A DNA stretch of 14,462 bases, taken from assembly GCA_002393865.1 (NCBI GenBank), contig DGUD01000067.1, positions 2,010 to 16,471 on the forward strand, in the 5' to 3' direction. Below, piece after piece: positions 6,382-13,735 of this stretch. The translations under genes and the position numbers were made by a program. The DNA comes from Treponema sp. UBA4319 (GTDB taxonomy: Bacteria; Spirochaetota; Spirochaetia; Treponematales; Treponemataceae). Position 1 is the first letter of the stretch, and every line of letters starts with the position of its first letter. The notes beneath the pieces were generated by a model. That model did no database searches, was not told the DNA's origin, and worked only from the letters and a program-made list of their open reading frames with translations.

Positions 6382-6425
6382 TTTAAGTTTATTTTGTGCT
6401 ACTAGTAGCACAAAATTGTCTTAAA
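6382..6425. repeat. 44-nt palindrome P5
   Basis: The left arm is TTTAAG-TTT-ATTTTGTGC and the right arm is the complement of TTTAAG-ACA-ATTTTGTGC, with centre GCTACTAGTAGC. Orientation matches P4 and is opposite to P1. Confidence 0.85.
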
Positions 6426-6439
6426 TGCTGCCTGCTGCG

Positions 6440-6511
6440 GTGGGTTTACCCACATTACCACAGCCGCTACGGCTTCCCGTGTGCCTCCGCGACTGATGGA
6501 AATGTGGATAA
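6440..6511. other. Two hairpins and a consensus DnaA box in a non-coding stretch
   Basis: GTGGGT-TT-ACCCAC (6440-6453) and AGCCG-CTA-CGGCT (6462-6474) are perfect hairpins. TGTGGATAA (6503-6511) is the complement of the consensus DnaA box TTATCCACA and is followed by an AT-rich run to about 6590. Another dyad, AGTTAT/ATAACT, is at 6312-6331. No gene is supported between 6123 and 6698. One DnaA box alone does not make an origin. Confidence 0.4.
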
Positions 6512-6581
6512 TTCCCCCGCTAAAAATAACAAATTTTTCTAAGGTTGAAGTATTGACTTTAGATAAACTGTATAATAGTGC

Positions 6582-6610
6582 TTGACATTATGCCCGTTTC
6601 ATGCTATGCT
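6582..6610 (+). promoter_or_regulatory. Sigma-70 promoter of the lipoprotein gene
   Basis: TTGACA (6582-6587), 17-nt spacer, TATGCT (6605-6610). A TATAAT at 6571-6576 is a second possible -10, but no -35 lies at the usual distance. The start site near 6617 would give a leader of about 80 nt before the ATG at 6699. Confidence 0.7.
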
Positions 6611-6615
6611 TAAAT

Positions 6616-6690
6616 CCTCACCACCACCGTGAGGAGATGGTGTCAGCCGGGTGCAGGACGTGCGCTGCCCTTGAATGGGCACGTCAGGAG
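6616..6690 (+). promoter_or_regulatory. Structured 5' leader before the lipoprotein gene
   Basis: CCTCAC (6616-6621) pairs with GTGAGG (6629-6634) over loop CACCACC, and that loop can instead pair with ATGGTG at 6637-6642. GACGTGC (6657-6663) pairs with GCACGTC (6679-6685), and this stem ends directly at the AGGAG ribosome-binding site (6686-6690). This layout could control translation. I do not recognise a known riboswitch. Confidence 0.4.
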
Positions 6691-6698
6691 TATTTTTT

Positions 6699-7121
6699 AT
6701 GAAGAAGGCATTTGTCCTGACTATGGTGGTGATTGCTGCAGCATTTGCTTTTGCGGGCTGCAAGGATGACGGAAAGGATTCTGCAAAGGGTGGTGGAAAA
6801 CTCTCCTCAAAAAACGGTATTTCAGGAAATACGTTCGTTTCTACAAATAAAGATACCGAGTACTATTCTTTTGAAAGAATTGTGTTCAACAAGGATGGAA
6901 CATGTGTTCTTATTGATGGCGACGAACAAATGTCTATTTATTATTTTGTGGATGAAAAATTACGTCAGTTGTATCTCTATAAGATGAAAAATCCAGATGG
7001 GACTTTCCCTGCTCCTGCAGAAACGATTCCCTATGAGGAAGACGACAAAGGCAATGTAATCCTCAAACCTGTCAATGATACAGGTTTGGAAGTTTATGAT
7101 GAGGAATTCATCAAAGAGTAG
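6699..7121 (+). CDS. Small lipoprotein of unknown function
   Basis: The start is ATG 6699, 8 nt after AGGAG (6686-6690); the upstream in-frame start at 6675 lies inside the leader hairpin. The 140-residue product begins MKKAFVLTMVVIAAAFAFAGC, a signal peptide with lipobox FAGC and Cys21 as the lipidated residue, so it is probably anchored in a membrane after export. Next is a short Lys/Asp/Gly-rich linker. The mature part alternates short strands and turns (ISGNTFVSTNKDTEYYSFERIVFNKDGTCVLIDG), like small beta-sheet lipoproteins, and the C-terminus is acidic. Conjugative elements often carry lipoproteins for surface exclusion or T4SS assembly, but nothing here shows that role. It has its own promoter and is followed by a terminator. 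Confidence 0.75.
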   Translation: MKKAFVLTMVVIAAAFAFAGCKDDGKDSAKGGGKLSSKNGISGNTFVSTNKDTEYYSFERIVFNKDGTCVLIDGDEQMSIYYFVDEKLRQLYLYKMKNPDGTFPAPAETIPYEEDDKGNVILKPVNDTGLEVYDEEFIKE

Positions 7122-7127
7122 ATAGCA

Positions 7128-7158
7128 GCCCTCGGACGACAATCCGGGGGCTTTTTTT
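7128..7158 (+). terminator. Intrinsic terminator after the lipoprotein gene
   Basis: GCCCTCGGA (7128-7136) pairs with TCCGGGGGC (7143-7151), with one G-U pair, followed by seven T's (7152-7158). It ends only 24 nt before the next start codon. Confidence 0.85.
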
Positions 7159-7182
7159 AGGTGTGCAAGAAGGTGGTACCGC

Positions 7183-7401
7183 ATGTTCATAAACGAAGAC
7201 GTGGAGCTTGACGAAAGCTCGCTGCCCAAGATGATGCAGGAGGACATAAAAATCCTGCGGGACTACTACGCAAAGGGCGAGTGGCTGCTGTTCGACAATT
7301 ATTTCGAGGCTGCGGAGGCTTGTGCCAAACAGTTCTGGAACGACGGCAGGATAAGCTGGGCGACGCTCGAAGCCTACCGCAACAAGTACGGCATTTGCTG
7401 A
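7183..7401 (+). CDS. Small acidic hypothetical protein
   Basis: The product has 72 residues; AAGGTGG at 7170-7176 is a usable ribosome-binding site. The N-terminal half is rich in Asp and Glu and predicted helical (LPKMMQEDIKILRDYYAKGEW), and the C-terminal half ends in GRISWATLEAYRNKYGIC. I do not recognise a family. Its stop codon overlaps the Shine-Dalgarno of the next gene, so it is probably translated with the AbiE-type pair. Because a terminator ends 24 nt before its start, there is no room for a promoter between them, and transcription must come from read-through or from within the upstream gene. Confidence 0.65.
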   Translation: MFINEDVELDESSLPKMMQEDIKILRDYYAKGEWLLFDNYFEAAEACAKQFWNDGRISWATLEAYRNKYGIC

Positions 7402-7411
7402 GGAGGGCGGC

Positions 7412-7741
7412 ATGGGCTTTTTCAGCGATTGGGAAACACATAAAAAGGAGCATATCTCCAAAACCATATTGTGGGAATATGACACTGAATCGCCCCGGTG
7501 GGACTGGAACCGCATGGCCGAGACCGTCGTGCGGCGGGTGCTGGAATACGGCAGGGAGGAAGACTACTATGCCATGCTCCAGCTGTACGGCGGCTTCGGC
7601 AATGTGGGGGAAATAGTCCGCCGCATCCCCAAGCTCCACCGGCGTGAAATCTGCTGGGCGTGCGCCCTGTTTAAGCTCAAAGAGGAGGAGCTGCTGTGCT
7701 GCAGAAGGGAACAGTCTCGGAAAAAACTTTTGGGCTGCTGA
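7412..7741 (+). CDS. DUF6922-like protein, likely AbiE-type antitoxin partner
   Basis: AGGAGGG (7401-7407) precedes the ATG by 4 nt. The 109-residue protein has the pattern ILWEYDTESPRWDWNRMAE, then VVRRVLEYGREEDYYAMLQLYG, then REICWACALFKLKEEELLC. This matches, from memory, small DUF6922 proteins that precede AbiEii-like nucleotidyltransferases: a W-Y-D-W strand, a helical RVLE-G segment, and a C-terminal segment naming the residue cluster before Cys. The gene overlaps the nucleotidyltransferase gene by 46 nt, which strongly suggests coupled expression. By context it is the probable antitoxin, although it lacks the winged-helix DNA-binding domain of classical AbiEi, so autoregulation is not evident. 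Confidence 0.7.
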   Translation: MGFFSDWETHKKEHISKTILWEYDTESPRWDWNRMAETVVRRVLEYGREEDYYAMLQLYGGFGNVGEIVRRIPKLHRREICWACALFKLKEEELLCCRREQSRKKLLGC

Positions 7742-8379
7742 GGATGCTGCTGTCGGAGCCGGAATTCCGCAACTTCTTCCTTGTCGGGGGCACATCAATA
7801 GCCCTGCGGCTGGGGCACCGGAAAAGCATCGACCTCGACCTTTTCACACGGGATGAAATAGATGTCCCGGAATTCTGCCGGTATCTCCAAGGCCGCTACG
7901 GCTTCAAGGAGCGTTTCCGTGCGAAGAACACGCTCAAGGGCGACATAGGCGACATCTTCATCGACTGCATTCGGTACGACTATCCGCTGGTGCGCCCCCT
8001 TGTGGAGGAGGAAGGTGTGAGGCTTGCAAGCCTTGAGGACGTCTGCTGCATGAAGCTTGCTGCAATCACGGACGACGGCACTAGGCTGAAGGACTTTGTG
8101 GACATCGCCTACCTTTCCGCACGGTTCAGCCTTGGGGAGATGCTCGGTTGGTACCAGGAAAAATACGGTGACGTCAGCACAATGCAGCCGCTGAAAGCCC
8201 TGCTCTATTATGACGACATAGATTTCGACGGCGAGCCGGTGGAGCTTATCAACGAGGACTTCTCATGGGAAGCAGTGAAGGGAAGGCTGCAGCTCATGAC
8301 GAAAAACCCCGGCAAGGTGTTTGCGAGCTTCCCCCTGCCGCAGCCGCGCCGCCGTGAACGGGGTGGCATAGAGCGCTGA
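7696..8379 (+). CDS. AbiEii/AbiGii-family nucleotidyltransferase toxin
   Basis: The start is GTG 7696, with GAGGAGGAG (7682-7690) 5 nt upstream; translation begins inside the previous gene. The 227-residue protein shows the nucleotidyltransferase motif FFLVGGTSIALRLGHRKS followed by IDLDLF (Gly31-Gly32, Asp46, Asp48), then SLEDVCCMKLAAITDDGTRLKDFVDIAYL, which is typical of AbiEii. Characterised members transfer nucleotides to target RNA (tRNA in studied cases) and stop growth; the pairs serve in phage abortive infection and plasmid stabilisation. All visible catalytic residues are present. As cargo on a conjugative element it would favour retention of the element and may protect the host. The C-terminal end is Arg-rich. 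Confidence 0.85.
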   Translation: MLQKGTVSEKTFGLLRMLLSEPEFRNFFLVGGTSIALRLGHRKSIDLDLFTRDEIDVPEFCRYLQGRYGFKERFRAKNTLKGDIGDIFIDCIRYDYPLVRPLVEEEGVRLASLEDVCCMKLAAITDDGTRLKDFVDIAYLSARFSLGEMLGWYQEKYGDVSTMQPLKALLYYDDIDFDGEPVELINEDFSWEAVKGRLQLMTKNPGKVFASFPLPQPRRRERGGIER

Positions 8380-8405
8380 TTTTTTATAGTGCACATAAAA
8401 AGTAA

Positions 8406-8436
8406 GGGCACCGCGCCATGCGGTGCCCTTTCTTTT
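8406..8436. terminator. Bidirectional intrinsic terminator
   Basis: GGGCACCGC (8406-8414) and GCGGTGCCC (8420-8428) form a perfect 9-bp stem with T-rich tracts on both sides (TTTCTTTTTT on plus; the complement of ATAAAAAGTAA on minus). It lies between the convergent nucleotidyltransferase and trbL genes. Confidence 0.9.
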
Positions 8437-8440
8437 TTGT

Positions 8441-10123
8441 TTATGTCCTTGTTCCGCCGCCGGGTGAGGAGCCGCCTCCTTCCTTGCCGCCCTTGGCGGG
8501 GGCATCCTTCGGTGGGACGGGCTGATTCTTTCCGGCACCAGAACCAGTATCACGCTTTGCGCCGGGAGTCTGCTTGAAGGCTGTGCCCATGAAGATGTTC
8601 CCGTTCGTTCCGGACATGAACTTGCTGCCGAAGTCCTGTGCGGCGCCCTTCGCCTCCCTGCCCATCTGGCGTCCCGCGCCCGCAAAGAAGCTTCCTGCCA
8701 AGGCACCGGCGGTGGCAAACCGTTCCGGGTGTCCCCGTGACTTCTGCTCTGTCTGCCACATGCGCTCTCCAAGCCCGCCGTCCTGTGTAACAGCCTGTTC
8801 CATCGCAGCCTTCCGTTGTGCCCAAGTTTGCTTCGCGGCATCGAGGCCTGCACCGAGAACCCTGCCGCCAGCGCCTGCAGCACCGAAGCCAAGACGTCCA
8901 GCCTGGGCGGCATGCTTCCCGGCAAACGCTGCCGCAGCTCCAACACCCGCCGCCGTCGCAGCAAACTCGCCCATCGACATGTTGGGTGTACCGTTGCATA
9001 TCGTCTGGGCAATCTTCGGGGCATTGGCGGTAAGAGCCGAGACGACGATGCCGGTGAATATGACCATTGCGAACTGGACGAAGCCGAACTGGGCACCGTC
9101 GTTCATGACGTTATCCGCCATGCAGGCAAAGGCGTGCACCGCCCAGAATAGTGTCGTCGTTATCATCAGCATCTTGATTGCCTGCGCAAAGAGCGCCGTT
9201 ATCACCTTGCTCGCGAAATCCTTGAGCCCGTCCATGAGCATGAAGGGAATGAACAGCCCGCAGGCGGCGCAGCTGATATGCCATTCAGCAAGGCACATGA
9301 TGTACTGCACAAGGCAGCCGAGCGTGAGCACGATGATGCCGACGCAGGCCACAAGGCACAGCCCGTAGCGGAAGAATGCGCCAAAGTCGATGTGCAGCAG
9401 CTCCACCGTCATGTTACCGGCCTCAACCATTTGTCTTACATTCTGGTGATGCTCGCCGTTGATGTCACTCTCCTGCTTCATTTTTTCGAGTTCACTTTTG
9501 CTTTTTTTATTGCCGAACACACCTTCGTTCTGCGAATTCGCCACGACGTCGAACGCCCACTCGTTCTCGCGCATTATCTCCGCGCTGATGAGCACTACGT
9601 TGAAGATGGCGTCGGGGGACAGGTAGCGGTACTTTGAACCCCATGGTGTTTCGTGTGTGGCGTAAAGGTTCAGGTGCCACTTCCCCATATTGTCCTTCGA
9701 GATGCACTTGGTGACGGCGGACATTTTCTTATTAAAAGTTCCCGTCTGCTTCTTCTGCTTTTTCCCGGTGTTCCCGCTGTACATGTTGGAAAGCTCCGAG
9801 TATTCTTCCAGCCGACCCTTGAAGTCCTCCAGAATCTGCCCGGTGGACTGCCCGGACGCACCTATCGCAATGTCCTGCGTGGCGTTCATCAGCCCGTTCG
9901 TGAATCCGGGGTAGAAGTGCATGATGACGAGGAAGAGGAAGAACTTCACGATGTAGCCGACGTAGGCCTTGCGCACTTCCATCGTGCCGAAGGCGACCTG
10001 GACGCTCGACCAGATGACGCCGATGAGCATGATGAGCTTTGCGAAATCGAGCGCTACGGCCATGTAGTAGCCCAGCTGCCTCCCGAAATAGTCCACCACG
10101 TAGGTGAGGGTGTTGTCCATCAT
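8441..10123 (-). CDS. trbL: TrbL/VirB6-family T4SS inner-membrane protein
   Basis: The first ATG (10123) is chosen because GGGGAGGG lies 8 nt before it; a second ATG follows at once. The 560-residue protein has two N-terminal membrane segments (about 20-46 and 54-72), a long soluble loop rich in Lys and Glu (about 85-245), and a cluster of four or five membrane segments (about 250-365). The C-terminus is a long Gly/Ala- and Pro-rich soluble tail. This topology and the motif CNGTPNMSMGEFAATAAG match TrbL/VirB6, which forms part of the inner-membrane channel for the DNA-relaxase complex. It starts 2 nt after the trbJ stop and is the last gene of the operon before the shared terminator. Confidence 0.85.
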   Translation of the reverse strand: MMDNTLTYVVDYFGRQLGYYMAVALDFAKLIMLIGVIWSSVQVAFGTMEVRKAYVGYIVKFFLFLVIMHFYPGFTNGLMNATQDIAIGASGQSTGQILEDFKGRLEEYSELSNMYSGNTGKKQKKQTGTFNKKMSAVTKCISKDNMGKWHLNLYATHETPWGSKYRYLSPDAIFNVVLISAEIMRENEWAFDVVANSQNEGVFGNKKSKSELEKMKQESDINGEHHQNVRQMVEAGNMTVELLHIDFGAFFRYGLCLVACVGIIVLTLGCLVQYIMCLAEWHISCAACGLFIPFMLMDGLKDFASKVITALFAQAIKMLMITTTLFWAVHAFACMADNVMNDGAQFGFVQFAMVIFTGIVVSALTANAPKIAQTICNGTPNMSMGEFAATAAGVGAAAAFAGKHAAQAGRLGFGAAGAGGRVLGAGLDAAKQTWAQRKAAMEQAVTQDGGLGERMWQTEQKSRGHPERFATAGALAGSFFAGAGRQMGREAKGAAQDFGSKFMSGTNGNIFMGTAFKQTPGAKRDTGSGAGKNQPVPPKDAPAKGGKEGGGSSPGGGTRT

Positions 10124-10125
10124 GG

Positions 10126-11172
10126 TCAGAACCCTCCCCGGGCGTATTTCCCTTTCCCTGAGCCGGACGGCTGCGAATTGGAGTACGTGTCCTCTCTCTC
10201 GGCGAAGAACCAGTCCGGGACGGTGCTCCGGTTGTAGGCCTCGGCCCGCTCGATACGGGCGCGCTCCTCCTCCGCCTCCTTCGCGGCCTTCTCGCGCTCT
10301 TCGTTTGCCTGCTGGTACATCTGGAGTGAAAGCGAATCCTGAAACAGCTCGACAAGCTGCTGCGTCGCCTGTGCGTTGAGGTGTGTGCCCATTGCGGCCG
10401 CGTATGTCACTTGGAGCTGGGACATGTCCGGGTTGGTGGACAGCATCTCGATGAATTTGCCGTTCGCCTTGTGAAAGTCCTCGCGGCCCTTATTGACCTG
10501 CTCAAGGCTCTTTTCCGTCTCCGACACCAGCTCCGCGGTCTTGTCCTTAACTGCCTGTTTTGCGTCCTGCAGCATCTTATAGTCGGTAGCATCCATGCCG
10601 TACTGCTGGCGGATGTACAGGCGCTCGTCGTCGGACAGAGACCGGCTCCACTTTTCAGCTGCATCCAAGAGCGCGCTTTTCGCGCCGCCGTAGACTTTTT
10701 CGCCGAAGGTGGAAAGCCCTTCCGGGCTGGAAATGCTGAGGAGGTCGGACAGGGAGAAGCTTGTGCCACCGATGTCCACGGTCGCCGACGAGATTGCGTC
10801 CTTTGCCTTCTTGACGTCGGCGAGCATCCCGTCAATTTTGCCGACCATACTTCTGATTCTCTGCACATACTCGCTCTGCGACAGCATGGACTCGAACGGG
10901 TTCCCGCTGCCCCAGTCGATGGAGGAGATGTCAAGACCCGTCGCCTGCCTGATTTTGAGCTTCAGATCCTGCTCGGCAATCTCCACCTCCTTGATGACCT
11001 GCTCCAGCTGCCTTGCGTCCTGAAGGTACTGCTCTATCTGCTGGAGCAGCAGCGCCTCTATGTCCGCGCCGTTCTTAGCATCGATGATGCCGAACGCGTC
11101 GGCCGCCGCCTGGGATGCCGCGAATGCCGCCAGCATGAGGGCGGCGGCACAGCCTCTGAAAACCTTCTTCAT
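10126..11172 (-). CDS. trbJ: TrbJ/VirB5-family T4SS protein
   Basis: The start at 11172 is set by AAGGAGGAA upstream and by a clear signal peptide (MKKVFRGCAAALMLAAFAAS with AAADAF at the cleavage region); the longer open frame upstream has no such support. The 348-residue product is exported to the periplasm. Long helical, coiled-coil-like stretches follow (IEQYLQDARQLEQVIKEVEI, about 45-70) as in TrbJ/VirB5, a minor pilus or adhesion component. A Glu/Arg-rich helix near 285-310 precedes a short unstructured C-terminus. Its ATG overlaps the trbE stop as ATGA, indicating translational coupling within the operon. Confidence 0.8.
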   Translation of the reverse strand: MKKVFRGCAAALMLAAFAASQAAADAFGIIDAKNGADIEALLLQQIEQYLQDARQLEQVIKEVEIAEQDLKLKIRQATGLDISSIDWGSGNPFESMLSQSEYVQRIRSMVGKIDGMLADVKKAKDAISSATVDIGGTSFSLSDLLSISSPEGLSTFGEKVYGGAKSALLDAAEKWSRSLSDDERLYIRQQYGMDATDYKMLQDAKQAVKDKTAELVSETEKSLEQVNKGREDFHKANGKFIEMLSTNPDMSQLQVTYAAAMGTHLNAQATQQLVELFQDSLSLQMYQQANEEREKAAKEAEEERARIERAEAYNRSTVPDWFFAEREDTYSNSQPSGSGKGKYARGGF

Positions 11173-13718
11173 CTGTGATTCCTCCTTCTTATATATTTGG
11201 TATTGTCTAGGGCGTCCGGCAGGTATGAGAAATCGATGCCTTTTGCCCTTAGTATTTGGTTGACAAGCGGGCGCCCGCAATTCCGGCCGTATTCCTGTTC
11301 GAGGCCGTCGAGCAGGAGATGGTCCTCCTGGCTTGTCGTGAGGATGCCCAGCTGCAGGGCATCGAGGTCGAGCTGGAATTTCCGGCTGCCGAGCGATGAC
11401 TTGTAATAGTAGTCCCTCTTCTTGACCATGCCGTTCGCGAGCAGGTCTATCTCGCTGTCCTCCAGCCCGAACTTGCGGTAGGCCTCTTTTATCATGGGCG
11501 TACCCGCGCCGGGGTCGGCAAGGTAGATTTTGGTGGGGCACTGGCTCACGATGGTGCCGCCGATAGGGCTTTTTGCCGCGTCGTCAATTTCCTGCGTAGC
11601 GAACACGACGAAAACGTGCTTCTTCCGCAGCGTCTTGAGCCACTCCACAATCTTTGCCGCGAACACGGGGTTCTTGAGGAACACCCAGGCCTCGTCAAGG
11701 ACGAGCAGCACCGGCCTCCCGTCGAATACCTTCTCGCACTCATGGAAGAGATAGTAGAGAGACGGGGCCACCACGCACTCCGACATGTTCATGAGGCTGC
11801 CCATCTCTATCATTGTCCAGTCGCGAATGGCGACGTTGGCTGACTGGGAATCGAAAAGATTCCCATACTGGCCATCGATGACGTACGGGGAAAGCCCGTC
11901 CTCAACGTCATTGTTGTGGGTCTCTGGGTTCTCGTAGCTGCAGTACTGCTGGAAGCTCGTAAGGTCGCGCTCTGCCACGGGCTTTGTCGAAAGGAGCTTT
12001 ATCGTGGAGAAGATGGACTTCCGCATTGATGGTGTCACCTGCACCTTCTGCTCCAGAAGCAGCATTTCGATGAAATCTGCTGCCCAGCGCTGGTCTTCCG
12101 GGGTATCGAGCTCTGCAAGCGGCTGGAAGGTCGTCGCATCCTTTCCCGGCTCAAGATAGTTTCCGCCGACGCACATGGTCAGGCCTCTTGCAGAGCGGTC
12201 TTTGTCGAAGATTATCACGCGTGCTCCCGGATACTTGAGCCACTGTGCTTCCAGAAGCTCCAGCAGCGTTGATTTACCTGCGCCCGTAGGGCCGGAAATC
12301 CACGTGTGCCCGACGTCATGCACGTTCAGGTTGAGGAAAAACGGAATGCCGAATTCGGTCTGGCAGACGACGTGCGGGCGGGCGCTTCCGCAGATGTCGC
12401 TCATGAAGCCGTTGTTTGCCATGCCAGCCCATACGGACGAGGCGGGGACGATGTGTGAGAGGTTTGTTGTCGAGATAAACAGCTCCCGCGAATCGGCATA
12501 GATATTTCCGGGCTGCATGGCAAGGAATGCCTGGAGCGCGTTGTGGGTCTCCTCCTTGGCGGAGAAACCCGCCGAAGTCACAATGCCCATGATGTATTTT
12601 GCGGCATCTTCCGCTTCCTGAAGGCTCTTACTGAAAACCATGATGTTGGACAAGTAGCTTCCAAAGCCGATGGCGCCAGATGACAGCGCGATCCGTGCTG
12701 CAGAAGCATCCGCCTCTTCTGCGATTGCGGCGGAATTCTCTCGGTCAGAATTGACGTGCATGACGCTCTCCATGACCATCTGGCCGAGGGACTTGCGGGC
12801 AGAATGGAAGCGCTTTTCCGCCGCCTCGATTTTCTTCTCCGCGTCCTCCCGGCTGTAGCACATGAAGCGCGTAGACCAGCGCAGGGAACAACCGGCGCGG
12901 TTTATGAGGTCGAACATCGCGGGGCTTGTCGTGTTCGGAAAATCCTTCACCGTCACTATGGGGATGTAAAAGTCCCCCAGCTTCAGCGGCGTCGATGTCT
13001 GCATGTCGCTGTCGCTCACAATGCTGTCAAGAAAGATTTTGTAATCTTCCGGAAGCTTTCTGTCTCCCCAGTCCATGCTCACTGAGGAATGAATCAAGGA
13101 GAAAAGTCCGTTGTCGTCAAGTCGGTGGATTGCCATGACTGTACCGAGCACCGCTGTCACCTTGCTCGTCACCGCAATGAAATCGTCGACGCAGCTTTTG
13201 ATGATGTCCCGGTTCTTTGCTTCCATCGCCTTGCGCTTCTGCTCCCGCTCTGCTGCGCTTACGGCCGATTCGCCCTGCTTCTTGTAGAATGATGAGGCTC
13301 CTTTCAGCTCAGCCTCGCGCGGGAGTTCATACGTGAATATGAGGAAGTAACGATTTTCAAAATGCTTCCCGTGCCCAGAGAAGTTGTAGGCGCGTGCCTG
13401 TTCCACGAGCTCTGCCGCAGGATTCTTCGAGGGGCTGCGGGGATATTCGTTGCTCTGCCGGCGCTGGAGCTCGAACTGTACCGTCCAGCCTTTTCCGAGC
13501 TGCATTATTGCACGGTTGAACATGGTCGCAACATTTGCGACCTGCGCTTCGGATGCAGAGCCTATGTCCGGAGCCACGAACTCGAACGCACCGCAGAGTG
13601 CGCCGCCCTTGAGCAGCACGATTCCGGGTACCGCCATGATTGTCCACGGGCACAGGGACGACATGTCGTCGCATCTTTGTCCGTAGACTTTGAAATTAAT
13701 GTCCCTGAATATCGACAT
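11169..13718 (-). CDS. trbE: TrbE/VirB4-family T4SS ATPase
   Basis: The start ATG 13718 follows a GGGGG run by a few bases. The 849-residue protein has an N-terminal VirB4 domain (about 1-420) and a C-terminal P-loop ATPase. Walker A is GPTGAGKST (about 476-484), with a downstream VIIFDKDRSARGL, and Walker B is LLVLDEAW (about 671-678). Later motifs include VFVVFATQEIDD and IVSQCPTKIYLADPG, all usual in VirB4/TrbE. VirB4 energises pilus assembly and substrate transfer at the inner membrane. Length is normal and there are no internal stops, so it is probably functional. Its stop overlaps the trbJ start by 4 nt. Confidence 0.93.
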   Translation of the reverse strand: MSIFRDINFKVYGQRCDDMSSLCPWTIMAVPGIVLLKGGALCGAFEFVAPDIGSASEAQVANVATMFNRAIMQLGKGWTVQFELQRRQSNEYPRSPSKNPAAELVEQARAYNFSGHGKHFENRYFLIFTYELPREAELKGASSFYKKQGESAVSAAEREQKRKAMEAKNRDIIKSCVDDFIAVTSKVTAVLGTVMAIHRLDDNGLFSLIHSSVSMDWGDRKLPEDYKIFLDSIVSDSDMQTSTPLKLGDFYIPIVTVKDFPNTTSPAMFDLINRAGCSLRWSTRFMCYSREDAEKKIEAAEKRFHSARKSLGQMVMESVMHVNSDRENSAAIAEEADASAARIALSSGAIGFGSYLSNIMVFSKSLQEAEDAAKYIMGIVTSAGFSAKEETHNALQAFLAMQPGNIYADSRELFISTTNLSHIVPASSVWAGMANNGFMSDICGSARPHVVCQTEFGIPFFLNLNVHDVGHTWISGPTGAGKSTLLELLEAQWLKYPGARVIIFDKDRSARGLTMCVGGNYLEPGKDATTFQPLAELDTPEDQRWAADFIEMLLLEQKVQVTPSMRKSIFSTIKLLSTKPVAERDLTSFQQYCSYENPETHNNDVEDGLSPYVIDGQYGNLFDSQSANVAIRDWTMIEMGSLMNMSECVVAPSLYYLFHECEKVFDGRPVLLVLDEAWVFLKNPVFAAKIVEWLKTLRKKHVFVVFATQEIDDAAKSPIGGTIVSQCPTKIYLADPGAGTPMIKEAYRKFGLEDSEIDLLANGMVKKRDYYYKSSLGSRKFQLDLDALQLGILTTSQEDHLLLDGLEQEYGRNCGRPLVNQILRAKGIDFSYLPDALDNTKYIRRRNHR

Positions 13719-13719
13719 A

Positions 13720-13735
13720 ACACTTACCCCCTGTA
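13720..13735. repeat. 16-bp direct repeat, copy 1 (start of trbE)
   Basis: ACACTTACCCCCTGTA, identical at 15 of 16 positions to 14010-14025. On the minus strand it encodes the end of the trbB fragment (YRG-stop) and the ribosome-binding site of trbE. Confidence 0.8.

Noticed and set aside
5972..6424. Plus-strand ORF across the relaxase end and the following gap
   Set aside because: It is out of frame with the relaxase for its first third and then reads through P4, copy A and P5, with no start signal.
4326..6425. Palindromes as integron attC sites
   Set aside because: Arms do not fit the attC core RYYYAAC/GTTRRRY, they are almost perfect dyads without the usual bulged bases, and no integrase gene is in the window.
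4326..6425. The repeated palindromes as a CRISPR array
   Set aside because: Only five copies, spacing from about 150 to 1300 nt, and no cas genes.
6616..6690. Known riboswitch in the lipoprotein leader (fluoride, c-di-GMP or others considered)
   Set aside because: Conserved core bases of those classes as I recall them are not in place.
9653..10237. Long plus-strand ORF opposite trbL (also others at 8574-9368, 10381-11178)
   Set aside because: These are antisense shadows of GC-rich trbL and trbJ. The minus-strand genes have signal peptide, membrane segments and coupled starts; the plus-strand readings do not.
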